Made by a program: the position numbers and the translations under genes. The notes beneath the pieces are model-generated. The model was not told where the DNA came from, did not search any database, and saw only the letters and a list, made by a program, of their open reading frames with translations. From NCBI GenBank assembly GCA_023484675.1, contig JAMDAP010000203.1, positions 1 through 9,067 of the forward strand: a DNA stretch of 9,067 nucleotides, in the 5' to 3' direction. Origin of the DNA: Bacillota bacterium (lineage in GTDB: Bacteria; Bacillota_E; Symbiobacteriia; JAMDAP01). Below, piece after piece: positions 1 through 6,146 of the stretch. Positions within the stretch are counted from its first letter, which is position 1. Every line of letters begins with the position of its first letter.

Positions 1-60
1 ATGCCGCAATCGCCGCCGGGGCCAACCAGGTGGAAAACGTGTCCTTCACACTGAAGGACC
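1..60. repeat. 60-base perfect inverted copy of part of the SIMPL gene
   Basis: These 60 bases are the exact reverse complement of 888-947, which lies inside the SIMPL-domain gene. Identity stops abruptly at base 61. The two arms are separated by about 827 bases of normal coding sequence. A perfect copy at the very edge of the window, cutting into an unrelated gene, is best explained as a fold-back or chimeric assembly join. A genuine inverted duplication continuing to the left cannot be excluded from the window alone. Confidence 0.9.
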
Positions 61-530
61 ACCTTGCCGTCCGGCAAGACGGAGACCTCGAATTTGATCT
101 CTGGAAAGTTCTCGTGGTCGATGACGCCGCGAAGGATCCGGCGGAGCCGGTCCGCCAGTTCCGGGACGCGCTCGGCGTTGGGCACGTTGAACTGGTACTT
201 GATGTAGAGCTCAATCAAAGGATGCCCCAGGGGGCCCAGGGGCAGGTCGCCAAGAGCCGGGGCCGGCGGCGCCAGATCCATCTCGTCCCCGGGGTCCGGG
301 AGGCGGCGCGGCTGGCCGTAGACAGAAGCCGCCGTCAGCGTGGAATCCCAGACGAAGGAGATCTCCGCCCGCACCCGCGGCGAGGTTCGCTCTCCCGGGG
401 GCAGGCAGATGAAAATGAACTCTTTGTCCAGCGTGATGGTTTCGATATAGTGCTCCACCGATGCCACAAAAAGGCCGGCGTCTTCGGCGCCGTCCAGCAG
501 CAGGTCGCAGATGGCCTCATAGGTTTGCAT
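1..530 (-). CDS. Hypothetical protein, C-terminus missing or chimeric
   Basis: The frame opens at ATG 530 (residues MQTYEAICDLLLDGAED) behind a strong ribosome site, GGAGG followed by ATTC and the start codon. It stays open to the left edge, about 176 codons. I do not recognise the family. The product looks soluble, with alternating acidic and hydrophobic stretches, a Pro/Ala-rich linker around residues 82-98, and the segment LIELYIKYQFNVPNAERVPE near residues 107-126. No signal peptide or membrane helix is visible. It lies 91 bases downstream of the SIMPL gene on the same strand and may be cotranscribed. About 157 codons (530 to 61) look genuine. The remainder is translated from the 60-base inverted copy and is probably artefactual, so the true C-terminus is unknown. 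Confidence 0.6.
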   Translation of the reverse strand, partial: MQTYEAICDLLLDGAEDAGLFVASVEHYIETITLDKEFIFICLPPGERTSPRVRAEISFVWDSTLTAASVYGQPRRLPDPGDEMDLAPPAPALGDLPLGPLGHPLIELYIKYQFNVPNAERVPELADRLRRILRGVIDHENFPEIKFEVSVLPDGKVVLQCEGHVFHLVGPGGDCG

Positions 531-621
531 GAATCCTCCAGGTTGCAAGCGATTCCCCCTTATCTTACTCCCGGACCTCGCCTGGCCGCAACGCCTCATT
601 CAGGCCGGCCGGCCGCAACGC

Positions 622-1383
622 TCACTTGAGGCTGAACTCCACCTGGACGCTGACCTGGAAGTCGAAGCTGCCGGGCAAGACCGGAGTGCTGCCGCTAGGG
701 GCGGCAGCGGTCCCCTGGTCCATCATCTTGCGCTCGAAGGCGATGGGCGGCGGGGCGCCAGGCCCTTCGCTGATCACCACGTGCCTGACGCCGGTGATTT
801 GCGTCCCCAGCTTGCCGGCAGCGGCGTCAGCCTTGGCGCGGGCGTCGGCCAGGGCCTTGTCGATGGCCTGCTGCTTATACTGGTCGCGGTCCTTCAGTGT
901 GAAGGACACGTTTTCCACCTGGTTGGCCCCGGCGGCGATTGCGGCATCCACCAGAGCGCCAATCCCATCCAGATTGGTGCTGGTCACCTCCACCGTGCTG
1001 TAGACACGGTAGCCGTCCAGATGGGCGCCGCCATTGTCGTAGCGGTACTCCGGCTGGAGGTTGAAGGCAACGGTGCGGATCTTGTCCTCGGCAATGCCCT
1101 GGCCGGTGAGTGCCTTGACGATGCCCTGCAGCCGCTGGTTGGCCTGGGTTTGGGCCGACTTGGCGTCAGCAGCCTTGAGATTGATGCCCAGCCTGACCTG
1201 GGCCGTGTCCGGCTTGACCTGAAGCTCCGCCTGACCGGTGGTGGACAGGGAGTGTTCCGTGTCGCCACCGCTTAGTACCTGCACCGATTGCGGCCGCAGC
1301 CAGGCCGCCCCACCCAGGGCTGCCAGGAACAAGAGCAGAGCGGCTATCCCGATGGCCACCAGTTCACGACCGTTGATGCTCAT
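622..1383 (-). CDS. SIMPL-domain (DUF541, YggE-like) membrane-anchored protein
   Basis: This is a 253-residue protein. It has a short cytoplasmic start (MSINGREL), one hydrophobic helix or uncleaved signal anchor at residues 9-29, then an extracytoplasmic SIMPL/DUF541 domain from about residue 45 to the end. Typical family features are the opening STTGQAELQVKPDTAQVRLG, an Ala/Gln-rich helix (AKSAQTQANQRLQGIVKAL), the YRVYSTVEVT strand, the VENVSFTLKD segment, the basic helix KALADARAKADAAAGKLG, and a final beta strand, FQVSVQVEFSLK. Family members form oligomeric rings and have been linked to oxidative-stress defence (YggE), but the molecular activity is unclear. The ATG at 1383 follows GGAGGAGG at good spacing, and the stop is TGA at 622-624. 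Part of the gene (888-947) is duplicated in inverted form at the window edge. Confidence 0.9.
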   Translation of the reverse strand: MSINGRELVAIGIAALLLFLAALGGAAWLRPQSVQVLSGGDTEHSLSTTGQAELQVKPDTAQVRLGINLKAADAKSAQTQANQRLQGIVKALTGQGIAEDKIRTVAFNLQPEYRYDNGGAHLDGYRVYSTVEVTSTNLDGIGALVDAAIAAGANQVENVSFTLKDRDQYKQQAIDKALADARAKADAAAGKLGTQITGVRHVVISEGPGAPPPIAFERKMMDQGTAAAPSGSTPVLPGSFDFQVSVQVEFSLK

Positions 1384-1549
1384 CTGTTTTCCTCCTCCAT
1401 GACGTTGAGGCTTTCCTCTCTTGAAGACGCACCGGGGGCGGGCCGGTTCTGGTCTGCCCTTCCTCTCGGCGCGCGAGTCACGTTGGCGGAGTGCAGAACA
1501 TACCGTGCACTAGCTATGTAAACCTTGTGTCGAAGGGAGTTGGGGCTTC

Positions 1550-1858
1550 GTGTTGCGGACCTGGAACATGAACCAATCCTCCGGGCACCTGGTGAATGTC
1601 AACCTTATGGGGCCGCTGGCTTACCAGATGGCCATGATGGACCACCACAAGGCCATGACGGTGGAGGCCAAGCACATGGCGGAAGCGGAAAAGGCCTTCT
1701 GGGATCACAAGCGCGAGGCGCACCAAGAGCTGTACGGCGTTCACGAAAAGTTCTTCAAGGACATGGGCGGCATGGCGGCGATGATGAGCATGATGCCAAT
1801 GCCTGGCATGGGTGGCGTGGGTGGCCGGCCGGGGCCGGCGCAGCGAAGCGACGGCTGA
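1550..1858 (+). CDS. Small Met/His-rich hypothetical protein
   Basis: The frame is 102 residues from GTG 1550, or 96 from ATG 1568. GTG 1550 is preceded by GGGAG at 1535-1539 with a 10-base gap. ATG 1568 has no clear ribosome site, so the start is uncertain. GC-rich third positions support real coding. Sixteen of 102 residues are Met and seven are His. The middle (about residues 25-72) should form a charged amphipathic helix containing MAMMDHHKAM and further His residues. The C-terminal part has Met pairs and a Gly/Pro tail (MMSMMPMPGMGG). There is no signal peptide or Cys. I do not recognise the family. Met/His clusters could bind copper or another soft metal, but this is inference from composition only. 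It is transcribed away from the SIMPL gene, and a hairpin terminator follows about 35 bases after the TGA. Confidence 0.65.
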   Translation: MLRTWNMNQSSGHLVNVNLMGPLAYQMAMMDHHKAMTVEAKHMAEAEKAFWDHKREAHQELYGVHEKFFKDMGGMAAMMSMMPMPGMGGVGGRPGPAQRSDG

Positions 1859-1893
1859 GCTCCCCCAAGCTCCCGTTCGTCATCACATGCAAA

Positions 1894-1921
1894 GGGCCCC
1901 GCAGAACAGGCTGCGGGGCTC
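1894..1921. terminator. Hairpin terminator between convergent genes
   Basis: GCCCCGCAG (1896-1904) pairs perfectly with CTGCGGGGC (1911-1919) around a 6-base loop. One G-U pair and one G-C pair extend the stem to 1894/1921. The plus-strand tail is CTTCCTT, which is T-rich but interrupted; on the minus strand the stem is followed by CTTTG. It sits between the stop of the Met/His-rich gene (1858) and the stop of the JAMM gene (1964), so it probably serves both. Confidence 0.75.
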
Positions 1922-1963
1922 CTTCCTTGCCGACCTGCGGCCGCTGCCGCGGCGTACCTGAAC

Positions 1964-2512
1964 TTACGAACCGGAAGCAAGACTCCTGGGGCCCAGGAAG
2001 CCAATGGCGAAGGGGCAGCGCACCGGCACTGGGCGCGGCCGGCGGCCAGCCTCCTTGCCGCCGGCCTCAAAGGAGTAGGCGGCGATTTTGATGTGGTAGT
2101 CGCCCAGCGTTCCGGACAGGCTACCGTCCCTGAGGTACCGCCAGGGCTGAGTTCGAACCCGATCGTTGACAGCGATGACGACCTGGACCTCGTCCTGGGC
2201 CATGGACTCCACGTCCACGTTGGACAGGGTGGAGAGCCCGCGACGCGACCCCCAAGCAGTATGGGAATGGTAGTCCCCCACCACCTGACGGGTGCTCAAC
2301 AGGCCCAGGGCTTCACCAAGCCGGCGCTCGCGGCGCCAGCGCACTTCAACGCCGGAAGGCGACCGGTCCGCGGTCAGGTAGGGAATGACGGTCTCCACCA
2401 CCCAGTTGCCGCGGTCGCTATGACCCAGAAGGACTCCATAACATTCGTGCCGGTAAACCTCTATTGCAGAGAGCAACATCCCCACGAAGGCCTGCTCTTC
2501 GATGAATACCAA
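1964..2512 (-). CDS. JAMM/MPN (JAB) domain putative metalloprotease
   Basis: This is a 182-residue protein, probably a stand-alone zinc-dependent JAB1/MPN isopeptidase or peptidase. The expected residues are present in order: Glu23 in HECYGVLLG, His82 and His84 in GDYHSHT, Ser97 and Asp100 in LSNVD. This matches E...HxH...SxxD, with the Asp and two His as zinc ligands. Two points are unusual: 12 residues separate HxH from SxxD (usually 7), and the Pro that commonly follows HxH is Thr85. Residues from about 152 on form a basic, Pro/Arg-rich tail that is not part of the core fold. The start is TTG 2512 behind a G-rich GGGGGAG ribosome site 5 bases away; the stop is TAA at 1964-1966. Bacterial relatives act in sulfur-carrier processing, in DNA-repair-type RadC proteins or in unknown roles. 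No thiS/moaD-like gene or E1-like partner lies nearby, so the substrate cannot be stated. Confidence 0.8.
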   Translation of the reverse strand: MVFIEEQAFVGMLLSAIEVYRHECYGVLLGHSDRGNWVVETVIPYLTADRSPSGVEVRWRRERRLGEALGLLSTRQVVGDYHSHTAWGSRRGLSTLSNVDVESMAQDEVQVVIAVNDRVRTQPWRYLRDGSLSGTLGDYHIKIAAYSFEAGGKEAGRRPRPVPVRCPFAIGFLGPRSLASGS

Positions 2513-2702
2513 CGCTGCTCCCCCCCGTTTCCAGTGGCAGTGGTTCTAAGGCTTCGCCACAAAGCCCCCGCTTCCCTCCCGCTCGTCCCTTCACTATCTC
2601 TTCACAAAAAGTGGGTACACTCTGAATCAGGAGCAAACCTCCCGATGCATGGAGGTTCGCAGGCAAGAGGCCCGGAGCCCGAAGCCGCTCCCCCGCAAAA
2701 TA
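2513..2702 (-). other. Leader/intergenic region of the JAMM gene with one hairpin
   Basis: No convincing gene is seen here. An imperfect stem pairs AACCTCC (2636-2642) with GGAGGTT (2651-2657), extended by a GC/GC clamp after one mismatch, around the 8-base loop CGATGCAT. The region must hold the promoter for the JAMM gene, because a terminator lies just upstream, but I see no good -35/-10 pair. The hairpin could be a leader element or part of a small RNA; neither is shown. Confidence 0.35.
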
Positions 2703-2726
2703 GAAGCCACCCCTCGGGGTGGCTTC
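2703..2726. terminator. Strong hairpin terminator at the end of the five-gene run
   Basis: GAAGCCACCC (2703-2712) pairs perfectly with GGGTGGCTTC (2717-2726) around a 4-base loop, CTCG, with one more A-T pair possible outside. On the minus strand the stem is followed by TATTTTG, a usable U-tract, 30 bases after the stop of the FAH-family gene. On the plus strand it is followed by TTCGGTTTGG, a weaker tail. Confidence 0.85.
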
Positions 2727-2755
2727 TTCGGTTTGGCCGGCTTGACGGCTTGCGC

Positions 2756-3532
2756 CTACTCAGGCCGCCCGATCACGTTGGCCAAGATTCCGATGCTGCT
2801 GATCTCCACCTCCACAGCGTCCCCCGGCTGCATGGGCCCGACGCCGGCCGGAGTCCCGGTCAGAATCACGTCGCCGGGCAGCAGGGTCATCACCTGGGAG
2901 ATGTAGCTGACAAGCTCGGGCACGCCAAAGATGAGGTCGGAGACCGGGGAACTCTGCCGGACTTGCCCGTTCAGCCGGGTGGTGACGGTGAGGCCGGCCG
3001 GCTCCAGCTCGGTGACGATGGCCGGGCCCAGGGGACAGAACGTATCGAAGCCCTTGGCCACCGTCCACTGGCCGTCCTTGGGCTGCAGGTCGCGGGCGGT
3101 GATGTCGTTGGCGCAGGTGTAGCCGAGGATGTAGCCAGGGGCCTCGACCGGACTGACGTCGCGGGTCACCCTGCCGATGACCACCGCCATCTCGCCCTCG
3201 TACTCCACCCGCCGGCTCAGGGCCGGGTAGAGCACCCGGTCCCCGGGGCCGACCACCGTCGTGGGAGGCTTCAGGAAGAGCACCGGTTTCTCGGGAAGGC
3301 GAAAATCCAACTCTACAGCATGGCGCCGGTAGTTGAAGCCGACGCCCACCACCTTGGAGGGCAGGCACGGCGCCAGGAGCCGCACCCGGCCAATGGGAAA
3401 GGATGCGCCTCCTTCCGGCAAGCCTTGGCCTTCCCAGGGCGCGGCGGCTACTTCCCTGACCTCTTCGCCTTCCCACACACCCCAGCGCCCTTCCCCGGAT
3501 CCCGGGGCCACAAACCGCACGTACCGCGTCAT
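2756..3532 (-). CDS. Fumarylacetoacetate hydrolase (FAH) family protein
   Basis: The protein has 258 residues from ATG 3532. A GTG at 3541 would add three residues, but the AGGGGAG ribosome site abuts that codon while lying about 8 bases before the ATG, so I chose the ATG. Counting from the GTG, the catalytic domain runs from about residue 64. It shows VGVGFNYRRHAVEL, the metal site EYEGEMAVVIG (Glu115, Glu117), and GYTCANDITARDLQ (Asp146), followed by KGFDTFCPLGP and TGTPAGVGPMQPGD. All three Mg/Mn ligands of the family are present, so it should be active. Homologues hydrolyse acylpyruvates, decarboxylate oxaloacetate, or isomerise/decarboxylate 2-hydroxyhepta-2,4-dienedioate; the sequence alone does not pick one. 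The roughly 60-residue N-terminal extension is usual for this subfamily. It is the last gene of the run, 91 bases after the dehydrogenase gene, with a terminator directly downstream. Confidence 0.92.
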   Translation of the reverse strand: MTRYVRFVAPGSGEGRWGVWEGEEVREVAAAPWEGQGLPEGGASFPIGRVRLLAPCLPSKVVGVGFNYRRHAVELDFRLPEKPVLFLKPPTTVVGPGDRVLYPALSRRVEYEGEMAVVIGRVTRDVSPVEAPGYILGYTCANDITARDLQPKDGQWTVAKGFDTFCPLGPAIVTELEPAGLTVTTRLNGQVRQSSPVSDLIFGVPELVSYISQVMTLLPGDVILTGTPAGVGPMQPGDAVEVEISSIGILANVIGRPE

Positions 3533-3545
3533 GCCCTCCACTCCC

Positions 3546-3583
3546 CTCGCACCATTTTACCGACCTCGCACCGTTTTATCGAC
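3546..3583. repeat. Two tandem 19-base direct repeats upstream of the FAH gene
   Basis: Units 3546-3564 and 3565-3583 abut each other and match at 17 of 19 positions (CTCGCACCATTTTACCGAC and CTCGCACCGTTTTATCGAC). They lie 14 bases upstream of the FAH-family start, within the 91-base gap after the dehydrogenase gene. They could be a paired operator, part of an internal promoter, or a chance slippage duplication. No palindrome is obvious inside the unit. Confidence 0.8.
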
Positions 3584-3623
3584 CGGCCGTCCGGCGGCGG
3601 CGGCTGGCCACCGACATGCCGTG

Positions 3624-4598
3624 CTAGAACCGAACCCGGTTGAGCGGCTCCTCCCCGCCAATCACGGCCAACAGATTGTCTGCAGCCAGGCGTGCCATCC
3701 GCGTTCTAGTGGCAACGCTGGCGCTGCCCAGGTGGGGCAGAGCGACTACGTTAGGAAGCCCGAGCAGCGGGTGGTCAGAGGGCAAGGGCTCAACGGCAAA
3801 GACGTCCAAACCTGCCGCCAGCAACCGCCCGCCGGAAAGGGCCTCGATCAGGGCCGCCTCGTCCACCACGGCTCCCCGAGCGGTATTGATGAGAATGGCG
3901 TCGGGCTTCATCAGGGCCAGCTCGCCCTTGCCGATGAGGCCGCGGGTCTCCTCAGTGAGCGGGACATGCAGGGAGACGAAGTCGGACTCCCTGAGCAGGT
4001 CGGGCAGAGTGCGGTACTCCACCCCCAGCTCGGTCTCCGCCGGCGGGTTGCGGCGGCGCCCCGCGTACAGCACCTTCATGCCGAACCCCCGGGCCCGGCG
4101 GGCCACGGCCTGGCCGATGCGCCCCAGACCGACGATGCCCAGCACCGCGCCGTAGACGTCCTTGCCGGCCAGCCAGAGGGGCGACCACCCCTTCCACTGC
4201 CCCTGGCGAAGCAGGCGCTCTGCCTCCGTAAAGCGCCGGGCGGTGGCCAGCAACAGGGCGAAGGCCAGGTCGGCAGTGGTTTCATCCAGCACCCCCGGGG
4301 TGTTGGTGATGGTCACGCCGTGGCGGTGAGCCGCCTCCAGGTCGATGTTGTCATAGCCCACGGCCATGTTGGCCACGACCTTCAGCCGCGGCGCCGCGGC
4401 CAGGAGCTCCTCGTCGATGCGGTCGGTGAGGACGGTCAAGAGGCCTTCGGACTGCCGGGCCTCGTTTAACAGGGCGTCCCGGGGCATCGCCACCCCTTCC
4501 TCCGGCCAGACGTGCAGGTCGGTCTGGGCCGCCAGGTCCGCCAGGGCGTTATCCGGCAGGCGGCGGGTGACAAAGACACGCGGTCGAGACATAACCAT
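3624..4598 (-). CDS. D-2-hydroxyacid dehydrogenase, glyoxylate/hydroxypyruvate reductase type
   Basis: The likely start is ATG 4598 (MVMSRPR), 5 bases after GAGG in a G-rich ribosome site. ATG 4592 (MSRPR, 322 residues) is the alternative, and either gives the family's normal length. Upstream in-frame residues overlap the previous gene and look non-coding. Numbering from MSRPR: the substrate domain includes VVANMAVGYDNID (72-84), the NAD(P)-binding glycine motif is GLGRIG (155-160), and the catalytic Arg239 (NTARGAVVDE), Glu268 (FAVEPLP) and His287 (PHLGSAS) are all present. The enzyme should interconvert glyoxylate/glycolate or hydroxypyruvate/D-glycerate in the cytoplasm (GyaR/GRHPR subgroup). 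Arg179-Arg181 after the second strand of the Rossmann fold suggests NADPH may be accepted, but this is inference. It begins 16 bases after the MFS gene and is probably cotranscribed with it. Confidence 0.92.
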   Translation of the reverse strand: MVMSRPRVFVTRRLPDNALADLAAQTDLHVWPEEGVAMPRDALLNEARQSEGLLTVLTDRIDEELLAAAPRLKVVANMAVGYDNIDLEAAHRHGVTITNTPGVLDETTADLAFALLLATARRFTEAERLLRQGQWKGWSPLWLAGKDVYGAVLGIVGLGRIGQAVARRARGFGMKVLYAGRRRNPPAETELGVEYRTLPDLLRESDFVSLHVPLTEETRGLIGKGELALMKPDAILINTARGAVVDEAALIEALSGGRLLAAGLDVFAVEPLPSDHPLLGLPNVVALPHLGSASVATRTRMARLAADNLLAVIGGEEPLNRVRF

Positions 4599-4614
4599 GC
4601 CCCCCTCTTGGTTT

Positions 4615-5898
4615 TTAGGTGGCGGCCTGCGGGCCTTCCGCCGACTGCCGGTTCTTCTGCCACCAGACCAGGACCAGGACCACCGACAGCAGCCCCATGG
4701 CCCCGCCTTCGATGAACCCGGCGGCGGGGCCGCCGGTGTTGAGCACAGCCCCAGTGATGAGGGCACCGATGGGGGTGACACCGCCAAAGACCAGGGAGTA
4801 GACGCTCATCACCCGTCCCCGCAGATTGTCCGGCACGGTGGTCTGCAGCAGGGTGTTGGTGGTGGCGGCAAAGATGATCATGGCCCAGCCGGCGACAAAG
4901 AGTATGGCCTGGGCCAGACCCGCGGTGCGGGCGGCGATCAGAGCCAGCTCGGCCAGCGAGACCAGGGCGGCGCCAAAGAAGACCAGGCCGAGACGCGGCC
5001 CCAGGCGGCTGAGGAAGGCAAGGGTGACGGCGCCGAGCAACGCCCCCAGGCCCATGGCCGACATGAGCAGGCTGAAGCCCTCGGCATCCTGGTGCAGCAC
5101 CTGTTTGGCCAGGATCGGGGTGAGGACGTTAAAGTTCAGTGTGAAGGTGCTGATCAGGGCCATCAGCACGTTCAGAGCCAGCATCAGCGGGGTGCGGCGG
5201 ATGTAGGCCAGCCCCTCGCGGATGTCCGTAGAGATGCCGCGCAGAGCCACCCGCGGATGGGCCTTGTCCTCAACGTTCATGGCCATAAGTGCGGCGATCA
5301 CCGCCAGGAAGCTGATGCCGTTAAAGAAGAAGGCGGCAGCAATGCCGAACTGGGCGATGGCCTTGCCCGCCACCCAGGGACCGATGACCCGGGCACCGTT
5401 GAAGACGGCTGAGTTAAGGGCGATGGCGTTCATGAGGTCATCCCGTCCCACTATCTCCACCATAAAGGCCTGCCGGGCCGGCATGTCAAAGGCGTTGGCG
5501 GTGCCAAGCAGCAACGACAACACCAGGATGTGCCAGTAGCGGACTGCGCCGGTCCAGGTGAGGAGGGCCAGGATCAAGGCCAGGACCATCAAGGTGGACT
5601 GGGTGACGATGACCAGCCGGCGCTTGGGCACCCAGTCGGCCATGGCGCCTGCTGCCAGGGACAGGACCAGGACCGGCAGGAACTGGGCGGCCGCCACCAG
5701 GCCAAGCAGGAAGGGCGAAGGCGTCAGCCGGTCGATCACCAGCCACTGCTGGCCCACTGTCTGCATCCAGGTGCCGATCAGGGAGACCAGCTGGCCAAGA
5801 AAGAACAGGCGGTAATTGCGGTAGCCGAGCGCCGCCAGGGGGTGACCCCGACGTGCCGTCCGCCCCGACGGCGGACCCGGCTTGTAAGCACCGGCCAT
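4615..5898 (-). CDS. MFS transporter, EntS/MFS_3-like exporter
   Basis: This 427-residue integral membrane protein has about 12 predicted helices. After a basic cytoplasmic start (RTARRGHPLAALGYRNYRLF) come helix 1 with GQLVSLIGTWMQ, and the loop 2-3 motif-A equivalent GAMADWVPKRR (residues 84-94). NAFDMPARQAFMVE and ALNSAVFNGARVIGPWVAG (helices 4-5) are signature segments of the MFS_3/DHA3 group, which includes enterobactin exporters and drug-efflux proteins. The second half repeats a motif-A-like loop, PDNLRGRVMS. The likely role is proton-coupled export of a small molecule; the substrate is not deducible. The start ATG 5898 lies behind GAGGAGG. The gene is 59 bases after the small ORF and 16 bases before the dehydrogenase gene. 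Confidence 0.9.
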   Translation of the reverse strand: MAGAYKPGPPSGRTARRGHPLAALGYRNYRLFFLGQLVSLIGTWMQTVGQQWLVIDRLTPSPFLLGLVAAAQFLPVLVLSLAAGAMADWVPKRRLVIVTQSTLMVLALILALLTWTGAVRYWHILVLSLLLGTANAFDMPARQAFMVEIVGRDDLMNAIALNSAVFNGARVIGPWVAGKAIAQFGIAAAFFFNGISFLAVIAALMAMNVEDKAHPRVALRGISTDIREGLAYIRRTPLMLALNVLMALISTFTLNFNVLTPILAKQVLHQDAEGFSLLMSAMGLGALLGAVTLAFLSRLGPRLGLVFFGAALVSLAELALIAARTAGLAQAILFVAGWAMIIFAATTNTLLQTTVPDNLRGRVMSVYSLVFGGVTPIGALITGAVLNTGGPAAGFIEGGAMGLLSVVLVLVWWQKNRQSAEGPQAAT

Positions 5899-5957
5899 TG
5901 GAAACCGCCTCCTCGTGCCTGTACCCCTTTACAATAGCACCCTTTGTCGGAGCATTT

Positions 5958-6146
5958 CTAGGGGCGAAGGATGGCCAGGACCTGACCCGCCATCCTGGCG
6001 GCTTGGGCCAGTTCGCCAGGCAGAGCCCGCAGGTGGCCTCCCGCCACAGCATAGAGGACCAGTGCGAGGTAGGCCAGACCCAGGGCTGTCCAGCGCCAGG
6101 CGGCCTCAGCGGAGGACGGCTGAGCCTGATGCGGGTCCGGCGGCAC
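5958..6146 (-). CDS. Possible small single-helix membrane protein
   Basis: From GTG 6146 this would be 62 residues; a TTG at 6197 would give 79. It contains one clear hydrophobic helix, ALGLAYLALVLYAVAGG, followed by an amphipathic tail ending QVLAILRP and TAG. The start overlaps the end of the upstream membrane glycosyltransferase-like gene by about 40 bases in another frame. GGAAG 5 bases before the GTG is a weak ribosome site. It fills the otherwise empty gap between that gene and the MFS gene. I do not recognise the family. It could instead be non-coding, because high-GC DNA easily yields open frames. Confidence 0.45.
   Translation of the reverse strand: MPPDPHQAQPSSAEAAWRWTALGLAYLALVLYAVAGGHLRALPGELAQAARMAGQVLAILRP

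Noticed and set aside
30..629. 199-codon plus-strand frame at the left edge
   Set aside because: Its first residues come from the inverted copy of the SIMPL gene and the rest is antisense to the better-supported minus-strand gene.
1492..1520. Possible SigA promoter (TGCAGA, TATGTA) for the Met/His-rich gene
   Set aside because: Each element matches only about half of the consensus; this is what chance gives, so no promoter is annotated.
2601..2621. Possible plus-strand promoter (TTCACA and TACACT) for a small RNA ending at 2726
   Set aside because: The two elements are only 9 bases apart and no alternative -35 sits 16-18 bases upstream of TACACT, so there is no usable promoter.
2418..2666. 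82-codon minus-strand frame overlapping the JAMM gene's start
   Set aside because: It is out of frame with the JAMM domain, passes through the leader hairpin and shows no family features.
2093..3643. 516-codon open frame on the plus strand, and similar long plus-strand frames at 3333-4469 and 4366-5412
   Set aside because: They are antisense to the FAH, dehydrogenase and MFS genes, whose family motifs are unmistakable. Their translations are Gly/Arg/Pro/His-rich low-complexity text typical of shadow frames in high-GC DNA.
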